Assembly: GCA_031266315.1 (NCBI GenBank)
Contig: JAISBG010000212.1
Span: 1 to 11,227, forward strand
Length of the DNA stretch: 11,227 nucleotides
DNA from: Planctomycetaceae bacterium
Lineage (GTDB): Bacteria; Planctomycetota; Planctomycetia; Pirellulales; Thermoguttaceae
Direction of reading: 5' to 3'
Shown here: positions 1-6,573 of the stretch, piece by piece
Layout: each line of letters opens with the position of its first letter
Numbering within the stretch: position 1 is the first letter of the stretch
Position numbers and translations under genes: made by a program
Notes under the pieces: model-generated
What the model saw: only the letters and a program-made list of their open reading frames with translations
Database searches by the model: none
What the model was told of the DNA's origin: nothing

Positions 1-1
1 T

Positions 2-541
2 TTATTTTCCAATTTTAATTCGGACAGGTTTACCAACGTCAATCGTTTTATTATTTTTGCCGGTAACAATTTCAATTTCCTCCGTTGTTGTATTAACGGA
101 ACTCAATTTTGGATCAATCAAATCAAATGAATCCAAAATTTCTTTCTCAGCGGCATCGACAGCATTTGCATAACCGGTAGGGTCTTTTTTTGCATCGGGA
201 AAAACAATAGAACTTGGAGTTGTTTCCCGTTTGACCATCGTAATTTTATATTTTCCCAGAACTGCGCCGCGGTATTTACTTTGAGTGTAAATAACGGCAT
301 TGCCTGCGGAATTTGTAACAGCACCGGCATACCATCGGCTGGAAACATCAACCGGCATTAACGTAACCGATGCATCGTTCAACGGCTGACCTTCCGAAGT
401 AACCTCAATCATTGTTTCCTGCGGAACCGGCATACCGTCGGGCATTGGAATTTTTCCGCTGCAACCGCAAATCACGCTGCAAAGAAAAAACAATAAACAA
501 ATATTTCTTGTTACTGTTGTTATTATTGTTTTAATAATCAT
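2..541 (-). CDS. Small lipoprotein with carboxypeptidase-regulatory-like (Ig/CNA-B-type) fold, left-arm copy A'
   Basis: The 179-residue product begins with a basic and hydrophobic signal sequence ending in a lipobox (ICGC), so Cys27 is the expected lipidated residue. A Pro-rich linker follows (about 29-42), then a stretch starting EVTSEGQPLNDASVTLMP and running through AGAVTNSAGNAVIYT to GKYKITMVKRE. This is the pattern of the small beta-sandwich 'carboxypeptidase regulatory-like' proteins that are abundant in planctomycetes, often beside DUF1559 genes. The C-terminus ends in a short beta-rich tail (GKPVRIKIGK). It is probably an envelope lipoprotein, and no enzymatic motif is seen. It is the last gene of the left cassette, 112 nt behind the shorter DUF1559 gene. 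It is a paralogue of the lipoprotein at 10677-11222; the mature parts differ at about 22 of 154 positions. There is no clear Shine-Dalgarno, but the ATG and the bases before it are conserved in the other copy, which supports this start. The fold assignment is by pattern only. Confidence 0.85.
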   Translation of the reverse strand: MIIKTIITTVTRNICLLFFLCSVICGCSGKIPMPDGMPVPQETMIEVTSEGQPLNDASVTLMPVDVSSRWYAGAVTNSAGNAVIYTQSKYRGAVLGKYKITMVKRETTPSSIVFPDAKKDPTGYANAVDAAEKEILDSFDLIDPKLSSVNTTTEEIEIVTGKNNKTIDVGKPVRIKIGK

Positions 542-570
542 GGTAATAATTTTGTGTTAAAGTAATGATG

Positions 571-597
571 TTAGGAATTAGGAGATAGGGATTAGGA
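571..597. repeat. Short irregular TTAGGA repeat
   Basis: Three TTAGGA copies lie at 571-576, 578-583 and 592-597, separated by TAGGG-like sequence, in the spacer between the left lipoprotein and its upstream DUF1559 gene. It is a simple-sequence remnant, and no function is visible. Confidence 0.4.
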
Positions 598-641
598 ACG
601 CAAGCGAATTTTTTGTTTTAATAATTATTATCCGCTTGCGT
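598..641. repeat. Inverted repeat (9-bp arms) between left DUF1559 gene and lipoprotein
   Basis: The arms ACGCAAGCG (598-606) and CGCTTGCGT (633-641) are perfectly complementary across a 26-nt A/T-rich loop. On the minus-strand transcript the hairpin would lie just after the DUF1559 stop codon (654-656) and before the lipoprotein start (541). No U-run follows the stem in that direction, so it is not a textbook intrinsic terminator. It could be an mRNA-processing or stability hairpin that separates expression of the two genes. The right arm has a longer, unrelated inverted repeat at the equivalent position (10543-10618). Confidence 0.55.
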
Positions 642-653
642 CACAAATCTCAC

Positions 654-1790
654 TCATGGTTTTGAGACGGATTCTTTTCCTTCTGGCGTTCCTAAGGCTC
701 CCCAAATTCCGAATTCGCTTTTTCCGAGTAAAACCTGAACGGCACTGGCATTGCCGCAGTCAATCGTATCAGAAATAAACGAAACGGAACTGTCAAAGAA
801 ACCAGTCATCACACCGCCCGGATGATAACTCTGTGCCGAAAAAATTCCAAATTGAGTCATATTATCACCAATACCGGCTGAACTACAAGAAAGTGAATTG
901 GGTGGAAGAACAGTATGAATCGTAATCGTTACTGGAGAAGCGTACAAAACACATCCGCGTCTGGTTAGAGTATTTTTTCCGGCGGCAATTTCGTTTTTAT
1001 TTCCCGGATCGGTTTGGTTGATACAAGAAGAGATGCGGGCACTGGCATTTGAATGTATTGTTGTATCGCTTGCTCCGACTACTCCGCCTTTGATAGAACT
1101 CATATATTCTGTTCCGTAGGCTCTGCCCGATTCTGCAATAGCAATCGTGTTACTTGTTCCGTCAACACAAGCCCCTAGCCTTTTCCAACGCAACGGAAGA
1201 AACATGGAACGTAACCGAATATCGTTAGCACCGCTCAAATTAAACGCATTGGCATTATTCATTCCGTCACCGCAACTGAGAAAGTAATTTGTACGAAAAC
1301 TACCTCTTCCGCCCACAGCCCATGGTAAATCGGTAGAATAACTTGATCCCGGATCGGAAGGGCAAATCAAAGTGTCAATTTTTCCGTTACGAGGGTCTGG
1401 GATTCCCCAACCACCCTCCACATTATCCCATGATCGAACACCATTAGTTGTTGAACCGGCAGCAAATTTTCCGATTTTCTCAAGAAGAGCATCGTATGCT
1501 GCTGTCTGTTCCCAATACGGAAAAAGGGCAATGATCCCTCCCCAATATTCATGCTTGGAAGTTCCGGGGCTGTTAAAGGAACAGCGTAACGGAATCAGTG
1601 TCTTGTTTGCGTCGTGGTAATTGTGTAAGGCGATCATGAATTGTTTAGTGTTATTGGCACATTGTGAACGCCGCGCCGCCTCGCGTGCCGCCTGAACAGC
1701 GGGAAGAAGCAGACCAATCAAAACTCCGATAATCGCAATGACCACCAAAAGTTCCACAAGTGTAAAAGCGTACAAAGATTTTTTCTTCAT
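654..1790 (-). CDS. DUF1559 (SBP_bac_10, PF07596) prepilin-like protein, shorter paralogue B', left arm
   Basis: The 378-residue protein has an 8-residue basic leader (MKKKSLYA) followed by the type IV prepilin-like segment [16 protein letters not shown] and [17 protein letters not shown]. It should therefore be processed by a prepilin peptidase and anchored in the inner membrane by the hydrophobic N-terminal helix. Residue -1 of the cleavage site is Ala here, where the right-arm copy has Gly. The body shows the DUF1559 landmarks: [32 protein letters not shown], and near the C-terminus [16 protein letters not shown] and [12 protein letters not shown]. The usual DGS triplet before the last beta strands is DSS in this copy. 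A strong Shine-Dalgarno (AGGAGG, minus strand, 1795-1800) precedes the ATG. It lies 53 nt behind the longer DUF1559 gene and is probably co-transcribed with it. The closest relative in the window is 9351-10505. DUF1559 proteins are thought to be pseudopilin-like envelope proteins, but their role is not established. Confidence 0.93.
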   Translation of the reverse strand: MKKKSLYAFTLVELLVVIAIIGVLIGLLLPAVQAAREAARRSQCANNTKQFMIALHNYHDANKTLIPLRCSFNSPGTSKHEYWGGIIALFPYWEQTAAYDALLEKIGKFAAGSTTNGVRSWDNVEGGWGIPDPRNGKIDTLICPSDPGSSYSTDLPWAVGGRGSFRTNYFLSCGDGMNNANAFNLSGANDIRLRSMFLPLRWKRLGACVDGTSNTIAIAESGRAYGTEYMSSIKGGVVGASDTTIHSNASARISSCINQTDPGNKNEIAAGKNTLTRRGCVLYASPVTITIHTVLPPNSLSCSSAGIGDNMTQFGIFSAQSYHPGGVMTGFFDSSVSFISDTIDCGNASAVQVLLGKSEFGIWGALGTPEGKESVSKP

Positions 1791-1843
1791 AAAATCCTCC
1801 TAAAATTCTGGTTTATTGTAATGGATTAATAAATATTGAACGA

Positions 1844-3142
1844 TTAAAACGAGGTCAATTCACCGCCGTTGCGGGTACCGAGTGCGCCCCAAACACCGAA
1901 ATCGGAAGGACCGTTTAATTTGACTCTGGGAGTTATAACACCGGAAGTAACAGCATTGATTGTATCACCAATAAATGTAACACTTCCGTCAGCGCGGGAA
2001 GCATTGACTCCGCCTGAATGCCGACTTGTTGGAGCGGTGGCACCAGGACGTCCGTCGCTGTTAGAATTGGCAACACAACTAGGACCATTGGGCGGCATAA
2101 TTGTCTGAAAAGCAGTATAAGCTTGCAAACCACACCACCAGAGTTGTCCACTTCGATTAAGACTAGTATATGCGGCGGCACTATTATACAATTTCGTCGT
2201 TCCGTCAATGGATGTAATACAATCTGAATAGGAAAACGCGTCGATCATTCCGGTTGTTACGGTATCAATGGAACTATCTGTCCATGTCGCTGTAGGAGTA
2301 CAAACACCGAAAAACGGTTCTCGGTGGAGTTGTGAGGATCCGGCACGGAGCACACAACCACGTTCCGAGAAAAGAATTGTATTACTTGTCCCATCAGAGA
2401 TTCCTTCCATTCCGTACCAAGTATCACTATTACCAAAAGCACCACGTGCATATTTAATATCGAAAGAGGGATAAGCAACACCAATATCTCCAGCACAGTA
2501 ACGATAATTAGTATAAGATACGTCTTCTGTAGTCTCACTTGATGTACGACCATTAACATCCGAAGGACACAAAAATGTATCGTAAGTATTCACTAACGCA
2601 ATATAAATTGGATCGTCCGGATCCAATGCAGGAGCAGTTATTGTTACTGAACCGATAGTTACCGTTCTTCCAGCAATAGCTGAATTTTCACCGCTAACAA
2701 TTTGTTGACGCGGGCGAATTGTATCGTAAGTGGCAACCTGTTCGATGAACGGCAAGATCGCAAAGAAGACAGACCAATGCGCTCCCGGATAGCCGTAACC
2801 AGAAGGTTTTAACGGATTTATGGTTGAACCTACTGGAAGCGATTGGTGAATGTCATGGTAGTTATGAGAGGCAATCGCTAATTGTTTTAGATTGTTGGAA
2901 CAGTACATTCGCCGCGCGGCTTCACGTGCCGCCTGAACTGCCGGAAGTAGCAAACCGATCAGCAGACCGATAATCGCAATCACGACAAGAAGTTCTACTA
3001 AAGTAAACCCATACTGCCCCCACCCCCCTATTTTAATATGCATTTTAGAAAATGAATGAAGTTTTCCATTGAAATAGTTGAGGACTTTTGACAAGGCTGA
3101 TTTTAACAAAGTGAAACCGAATGAGAATTGACGTTTTGACAT
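1844..3142 (-). CDS. DUF1559 prepilin-like protein, longer paralogue C', left arm, with 45-residue leader
   Basis: The frame is open back to a TTG at 3220, but I choose the ATG at 3140-3142 (MSKRQFSF...). It has an A/G-rich stretch about 10 nt upstream and gives a basic N-terminus; the extra 26 residues look like translated leader. The 432-residue product has an unusually long 45-residue leader before the prepilin-type site [10 protein letters not shown] and [17 protein letters not shown]. The leader contains an earlier GFTL (residues 9-12) lacking the following Glu, and then GGWGQYG encoded by a G6-T-G5 tract. The DUF1559 body includes [55 protein letters not shown] and [14 protein letters not shown]. 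It is first in the left cassette and is followed by B' and the lipoprotein. A candidate activator-dependent promoter lies 110-165 nt upstream (3256-3308). Its paralogue is at 8067-9296. Confidence 0.92.
   Translation of the reverse strand: MSKRQFSFGFTLLKSALSKVLNYFNGKLHSFSKMHIKIGGWGQYGFTLVELLVVIAIIGLLIGLLLPAVQAAREAARRMYCSNNLKQLAIASHNYHDIHQSLPVGSTINPLKPSGYGYPGAHWSVFFAILPFIEQVATYDTIRPRQQIVSGENSAIAGRTVTIGSVTITAPALDPDDPIYIALVNTYDTFLCPSDVNGRTSSETTEDVSYTNYRYCAGDIGVAYPSFDIKYARGAFGNSDTWYGMEGISDGTSNTILFSERGCVLRAGSSQLHREPFFGVCTPTATWTDSSIDTVTTGMIDAFSYSDCITSIDGTTKLYNSAAAYTSLNRSGQLWWCGLQAYTAFQTIMPPNGPSCVANSNSDGRPGATAPTSRHSGGVNASRADGSVTFIGDTINAVTSGVITPRVKLNGPSDFGVWGALGTRNGGELTSF
3016..3027 (-). repeat. Interrupted poly-G tract (G6-T-G5 on coding strand) in leader of C'
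   Basis: On the minus (coding) strand the tract reads GGGGGGTGGGGG followed by CAGTAT, encoding GGWGQY immediately before the GFTLVE prepilin site. The right-arm paralogue has an uninterrupted G12 followed by the same CAGTAT (8014-8031). The T interruption should make this copy less prone to slippage. Here the frame is intact. Confidence 0.7.
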
Positions 3143-3255
3143 TTTAATTTCTCTTTTAAGGAATTTTAAAAATAAATTGGAAACTGGAAATAGTAACCAA
3201 ACTTTTTTGAAACACAACAAATTGTCTCAATGATTTTTTATTGTGTTCGCGTGTA

Positions 3256-3308
3256 ATTATAATTGGATATGTTAAGAACATATTAAGATTGTGTTAAGAT
3301 TGCGCTAA
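3256..3308 (-). promoter_or_regulatory. Candidate PhoB/PhoP-type operator with four half-sites plus TATAAT -10, driving the left cassette
   Basis: Read on the minus strand, four six-base half-sites recur at exactly 11-bp steps: TTAGCG (3303-3308), TTAACA (3292-3297), TTAATA (3281-3286) and TTAACA (3270-3275). Each is separated by 5 bp, and two of the spacers are CAATC. Eight bases further on is a perfect TATAAT (3256-3261). No TTGACA-like -35 box is present at the expected distance, and the half-sites occupy that place. Direct repeats with 11-bp period overlapping the -35 region are typical of OmpR/PhoB-family response regulators, and TTAACA half-sites resemble the Bacillus PhoP box. A transcript from here would reach the ATG at 3142 after roughly 105 nt. 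The -10 is nearly palindromic, so some plus-strand activity is possible, but the half-site orientation favours the minus strand. The regulator's identity is inference. Confidence 0.5.
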
Positions 3309-3499
3309 GTTTTAAAATTTTTTCCGGCATCAATGGGCTGACTGTTAATTTAGGTAAAATTTGACAGGTAAAATCCTGATCGTTTTGAAATTTAGAGGTA
3401 ACTATTTAGCCGCCTTCTGATTGAGTTAAAGAATTTTTTGGAAAAGCCCGAAAAATTAGAAACAATCAACTATTTTTTAATTATTCAGTGGAATTTCTG

Positions 3500-3590
3500 T
3501 TTAACCGCAAAGAATACAAGGATTTTAATTCATAAAATCAGAAACATTCTTTGCGTTCTTTGTGCTTACCTTGCATCCTTTGCGGTTAAA
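3500..3590. repeat. Imperfect palindromic element (TTTAACCGCAAAG... type), about 91 bp
   Basis: The left arm, 3500-3521, begins TTTAACCGCAAAG; the right arm, 3569-3590, ends CTTTGCGGTTAAA. The outer 13 bp match perfectly, and over about 22 bp there are two A/G differences, both compatible with G-U pairs in RNA. The interior carries further CTTTGCGTTCTTTG-like units. From memory, elements built from (A)CCGCAAAG(AAC)GCAAAG units are dispersed in many unrelated bacterial genomes, so this is probably a miniature dispersed palindrome and not a gene part. A 74-codon open frame across it (TTG start, 3438-3662) is best regarded as fortuitous. Confidence 0.65.
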
Positions 3591-3658
3591 AAAGAAAAAC
3601 ACAAAACCACTGAAATATTACCATTTTTTTATTTTTACTTTTCTGTGGACGTCATGTT

Positions 3659-5167
3659 ATGAATGTTTTTATTTCCAATAATTTTTCATTGTCGTATCAA
3701 TTAAGAGATATTGACAGCAAACCGATTGCTCTGAAAAAACAAGAGCCGGACAATAATGTTGCAGAGACTGATCATGTTTCCATTTCGCCGGAAGCCGAAG
3801 AAATTCTCGCTAAAATTCAAGTGGAACAAACAAAGACGGACAATATGAATGTTTCCTCTGACTTTTCGTCACAGCAAAATGATTTCTATAATATTCTTGG
3901 ACGTTTATTAGATTTAAAAGGAACAACACTTGATAAATCCTCATTTCTTTCATCATTGAATAAATCCATTGCCGACGAATCGGAAAGTTTAACAAAAATT
4001 CTTAGCGGTCTCATTAACGATGCCGGACTTGGTGATGTAACAAAAAAGATTACTTTTGCGGAAGATAAAGACGGAGATATTGTTGTTACCGGAAACATCA
4101 ACGCTAAAAAGAAACGGAAACTTGCTGAACTGATCAACAAGACGCCGGAATTGGTTGAGCGGATAAAGAATCAAAAAATGAACATGGAAATCGTTACGGA
4201 ACTGGAAAAAGAAGATATTTCCGATTTTTCGCAACTTTTTTCAAACACACTGGAATTTCAAGAAATATTGACGAAAGAAGAATTGCAGCAGGACACGGCG
4301 GAATTTCAGAAGTTACAAAAAGAATTCAAATCGTATTATTTACCGAAACAAATTGATTCGTCAAAAAATATTGATGAACCAAAATCACTTTTGACAATGA
4401 AACGCGGTGTACTCTCGGAAGCAACCGACGAAACGAAAAATTTCAAAGAGGAAGTCCAGATATTTCGTAGCGCAATCGGTCGTTTTGTCAAAGAATATAA
4501 TGAAACAATAGCCGCTAATGATGACGATTTGAGAATTACCGAATTTTCTGTTCGAATTGACGAAAACGGTAATATTGATTTTGACAATGTTCAAACACAC
4601 GGCGAAAACTCGACACAAACGTTAAAAGCGTTACAATTTTTAAGGAAACATTCCGGTTCGCTTCATGAAACCGCCCAAGAATTAGCAACAAAAATTCTTG
4701 CTGTTCACGATGATCAACACGGCGATGTCCAAGAATATAAACACGAAGTTGTGATTGATTCCAAGATGTTCGGTGATTTTCGTATCGAATCGCCGGACGC
4801 GGACCGTGCCGCTTTGGAAAAATTGAAAACGCTTGGTAACAAAATTGGTCAGATGTTGGGAGAATATTTCGGTCTTTCGGATCAATTTGAGATAACATTC
4901 AATGCCGATGGGAAACTTTCCATTGATCAGGCAACACTTGCCAGTTCTAATGGAAAAAATATTCGTGCGGTATTATCGAAACTGAACAGTCGTTTGGAAT
5001 CCGATGTCCTGTCAAACGATGAATCCACTGACAAGAAATTATCGAACAGAATGGAAGGACTTCTGGAAACACTTATCGAAATGAAAGAAGTTCGCGAACA
5101 AATTCACGATCAGGAATTGCGGGAACAATCGATGTCCATAATTTTTGTACCGAGTTACAGGAATTGA
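3659..5167 (+). CDS. Uncharacterised acidic cytoplasmic protein with three internal helix-hairpin-helix repeats
   Basis: I do not recognise a family for this 502-residue protein. It has no signal peptide or membrane segment, almost no cysteine, and is rich in Glu, Asp, Lys, Gln and Ser. The N-terminus has a disordered-looking lead and the motif DHVSISPEAEEILAKIQ (38-54). Three segments look related: about 97-165, 264-330 and 383-447. Each has an amphipathic helix, then a beta-hairpin-like stretch (ITFAEDKDGDIVV; FSVRIDENGNIDF; ITFNADGKLSI), then a second helix with spaced leucines. Helical segments between and after them (181-225, 455-490) could form coiled coils. The ATG at 3659 overlaps a fortuitous upstream stop and has only a weak ribosome-binding site. 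The next gene starts 41 nt downstream, so the two may be co-transcribed. No catalytic motif is visible; a scaffold or binding role is possible but unproven. Confidence 0.85.
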   Translation: MNVFISNNFSLSYQLRDIDSKPIALKKQEPDNNVAETDHVSISPEAEEILAKIQVEQTKTDNMNVSSDFSSQQNDFYNILGRLLDLKGTTLDKSSFLSSLNKSIADESESLTKILSGLINDAGLGDVTKKITFAEDKDGDIVVTGNINAKKKRKLAELINKTPELVERIKNQKMNMEIVTELEKEDISDFSQLFSNTLEFQEILTKEELQQDTAEFQKLQKEFKSYYLPKQIDSSKNIDEPKSLLTMKRGVLSEATDETKNFKEEVQIFRSAIGRFVKEYNETIAANDDDLRITEFSVRIDENGNIDFDNVQTHGENSTQTLKALQFLRKHSGSLHETAQELATKILAVHDDQHGDVQEYKHEVVIDSKMFGDFRIESPDADRAALEKLKTLGNKIGQMLGEYFGLSDQFEITFNADGKLSIDQATLASSNGKNIRAVLSKLNSRLESDVLSNDESTDKKLSNRMEGLLETLIEMKEVREQIHDQELREQSMSIIFVPSYRN

Positions 5168-5207
5168 TTCGGAATACGGGAACATTTTATATATTATTGG
5201 AGGTACA

Positions 5208-5429
5208 ATGGATAAACAAACAAAAGACAAAGTAAGTTTTATCACTTTTATTATTCCCAAATTTGCCGATGCTTATAAAATGAATGTGCAGGATGCCTAT
5301 TTGTACTTAAAAAAATATGGAGGACTTGATTTTTTGTATGAACATTGGTGGGCATTGCACACAGATAATGTATTGTATGCCCTCAATGATTTATACACGG
5401 TTTGTTACGAAAACGGAGGGCAACGCTGA
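5208..5429 (+). CDS. DUF3791 family protein, likely small partner (antitoxin-like) of DUF3990
   Basis: This 73-residue protein starts MDKQTKDKVSFITFII and contains VQDAYLYLKKYGGLDFLYEHWWALHT and a C-terminal NGGQR. The pattern matches DUF3791: a short helical domain with a conserved Tyr-Gly-x-x-(D)-(F/Y)-L segment. The frame is open further upstream to 5145, but the ATG at 5208 has a strong Shine-Dalgarno (GGAGG, 5199-5203) and gives the family's usual length. The stop codon overlaps the next start (TGATG at 5427-5431), implying translational coupling to the DUF3990 gene. In many bacteria these two families are encoded together and are suspected to form a toxin-antitoxin-like pair, with the DUF3791 member as the small partner. 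That function is inferred and not demonstrated by this sequence. Confidence 0.82.
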   Translation: MDKQTKDKVSFITFIIPKFADAYKMNVQDAYLYLKKYGGLDFLYEHWWALHTDNVLYALNDLYTVCYENGGQR

Positions 5430-6109
5430 TGAATGTGTTTCACGGAAGTTATCTAAAAATAGAAGAAATAGATTTATCGAAGAGTCAACCGAATAAAGAT
5501 TTCGGACAGGGGTTTTACGTAACCAAATTTTATCATCACGCTGAAAATTGGGCAAAAATAATTGGACGAAAACACCATACTGAAGGCGTTGTTACAGAAT
5601 TTATCTATTACGACAGTCCTTTTACGGAGCGGCTTTGCAAAGTCAAGCATTTCAAATCATACGATGAAGAATGGCTGGATTTTGTTATTATAAACCGTAA
5701 CCCATTGTCCGCAACTTACGATTACGATATTGTCGAAGGACCGATTGCCAATGATAAAGTACAACGCCGTATTTTTGATTATCTGAAAGAGAAAATAAAC
5801 AAAACCGAATTTTTGAAAGAACTTGAACATCACGAAGAAACGCATCAAATTTGTTTCTGTACGTTAAAATCATTGCTTACACTTGAGTGTATTGACCAAA
5901 ATAAAATCCTGAATATTATCCATCTATCCGAACCGCTTATAGATCAAATGATGGAAGACTTCGGATTAAACGAAATGGAAGCGGCAGATCGTTTTTATAC
6001 TTCGAATACTTTCCAACAACTGTCCAATAAATTAACAGGATTTTATTTGAAAACATGGCAAGAAATCTATGAAATGTTGAAAATAGAATCAGGAATAATA
6101 AAAAGATAA
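5429..6109 (+). CDS. DUF3990 family protein (ADP-ribosyltransferase-like fold, putative toxin) with fused C-terminal helical domain
   Basis: I start at the ATG at 5429, which overlaps the DUF3791 stop and follows GGAGGG (5415-5420); an in-frame TTG at 5402 would only add nine residues. The 226-residue product opens with MNVFHGSYLKIEEIDLSKSQ, followed by NKDFGQGFYVTKFYHHAENWA, YDYDIVEGPIANDKV (97-111) and QICFCTLKSLLTL (140-152). These are the landmarks of DUF3990. The N-terminal FHGS, the GFYVT segment and the later Gln-containing strand parallel the H-Y-E/Q layout of ADP-ribosyltransferases. Residues about 165-220 (LIDQMMEDFGLNEMEAADRFY, then LTGFYLKTWQEIYEML) resemble the small third protein often encoded after DUF3791-DUF3990 pairs, here apparently fused. 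The likely role is toxin of a TA-like module. The target is unknown, and the enzymatic activity is a fold-based inference. Confidence 0.82.
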   Translation: MNVFHGSYLKIEEIDLSKSQPNKDFGQGFYVTKFYHHAENWAKIIGRKHHTEGVVTEFIYYDSPFTERLCKVKHFKSYDEEWLDFVIINRNPLSATYDYDIVEGPIANDKVQRRIFDYLKEKINKTEFLKELEHHEETHQICFCTLKSLLTLECIDQNKILNIIHLSEPLIDQMMEDFGLNEMEAADRFYTSNTFQQLSNKLTGFYLKTWQEIYEMLKIESGIIKR

Positions 6110-6211
6110 ATGAATAAGAAAAAAAAATACCAAATTTTCAAGTACGATGAGTGTAATGGTCGATATTAAAGAAGGTCTAATGAATAAACATGGAATATTT
6201 TGCCAAACACC

Positions 6212-6496
6212 ATGCGAATCGGTAAAGTAATCGGACAATTAACGCTTTCATGTTGCCACGAATCTATTAAAGGATTTCGGTGGAAAATTGTTGTGCCGAT
6301 GACGGAAAATGATTTACGAACAGAAAATGAACCCAATACAGAGGAACTCATTGTTTATGACGATCTCTCTGTTGGTGAAGGACAACGGATTGCGTTTAGC
6401 GAAGGAGCCGAAGCGTCGATGCCGTTCTTTCCGAATCCAAAACCGATTGACGCCTACAACGCCGCGATTTTGGATCAGATTGAATTACCCGTTTAA
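6212..6496 (+). CDS. Bacterial microcompartment vertex protein, EutN/CcmL family (BMC-P, PF03319)
   Basis: This 94-residue protein begins MRIGKVIGQLTLSCCHESIKG, continues FRWKIVVPM, and has LIVYDDLSVGEGQRIAFSEGAEA and a C-terminal PKPIDAYNAAILDQIEL. That is the complete EutN/CcmL pattern: N-terminal MxIGxVIG strand, central VGxGxxVxxxxGxxA-like loop and terminal PVDAxxxxIVD. Such proteins form pentamers that cap the vertices of polyhedral microcompartment shells. The frame is open to a TTG at 6200, but family members start at the MRIGKVIG methionine, so I choose 6212. That ATG has no good Shine-Dalgarno. A ribosome-binding-site-equipped 16-codon frame (6180-6230) overlaps it. It is followed 77 nt later by the class II aldolase. 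From memory, the Planctopirus limnophila PVC-type locus has a BMC-P gene adjacent to the aldolase pvmN. No hexameric BMC-H gene is present in this window. Confidence 0.9.
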   Translation: MRIGKVIGQLTLSCCHESIKGFRWKIVVPMTENDLRTENEPNTEELIVYDDLSVGEGQRIAFSEGAEASMPFFPNPKPIDAYNAAILDQIELPV

Positions 6497-6500
6497 CCGG

Positions 6501-6522
6501 ATGTTACAAATATAAGTAACAT
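6501..6522. repeat. Small hairpin between vertex protein and aldolase genes
   Basis: ATGTTAC (6501-6507) and GTAACAT (6516-6522) form a 7-bp stem with an 8-nt A/T loop, five bases after the vertex-protein stop. It is too AT-rich and lacks an immediate U-run, so it is at best a weak attenuator or RNA-processing signal that could set different levels of shell and enzyme. Confidence 0.3.
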
Positions 6523-6573
6523 AAATAGAAATTGTTTTTAAAAGAAATTTCAAAAAGGAGTTAGTGTAACGAT

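Larger units (their letters stand above)
3143..3658. other. Intergenic region between divergent genes C' and the 502-residue protein
   Basis: This 516-bp gap holds the leader region and candidate promoter of the left cassette (3256-3308) and the palindromic element (3500-3590). Between them AGGTAAAAT occurs twice (3353-3361 and 3366-3374) on either side of TTGACA (3361-3366), but no convincing -10 box follows. I see no RNA gene and no convincing promoter for the rightward gene at 3659. Confidence 0.5.

Noticed and set aside
3271..3309. CRISPR-like short direct repeats
   Set aside because: The repeat unit is 11 bp without unique spacers; the pattern fits a transcription-factor operator.
3361..3390. 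TTGACA as a promoter for the rightward 502-residue gene
   Set aside because: No -10-like hexamer is found 16-18 bp downstream, and the distance to the gene is about 270 bp across a palindrome.
3438..3662. 74-codon plus-strand frame ending in an ATGA overlap with the 502-residue gene
   Set aside because: It has a TTG start with no ribosome-binding site, and most of it is the translated palindromic element; the ATGA overlap is probably chance.
4536..4898. 120-codon minus-strand frame
   Set aside because: It is antisense to the 502-residue protein, has no ribosome-binding site and a low-quality composition; shadow frame.
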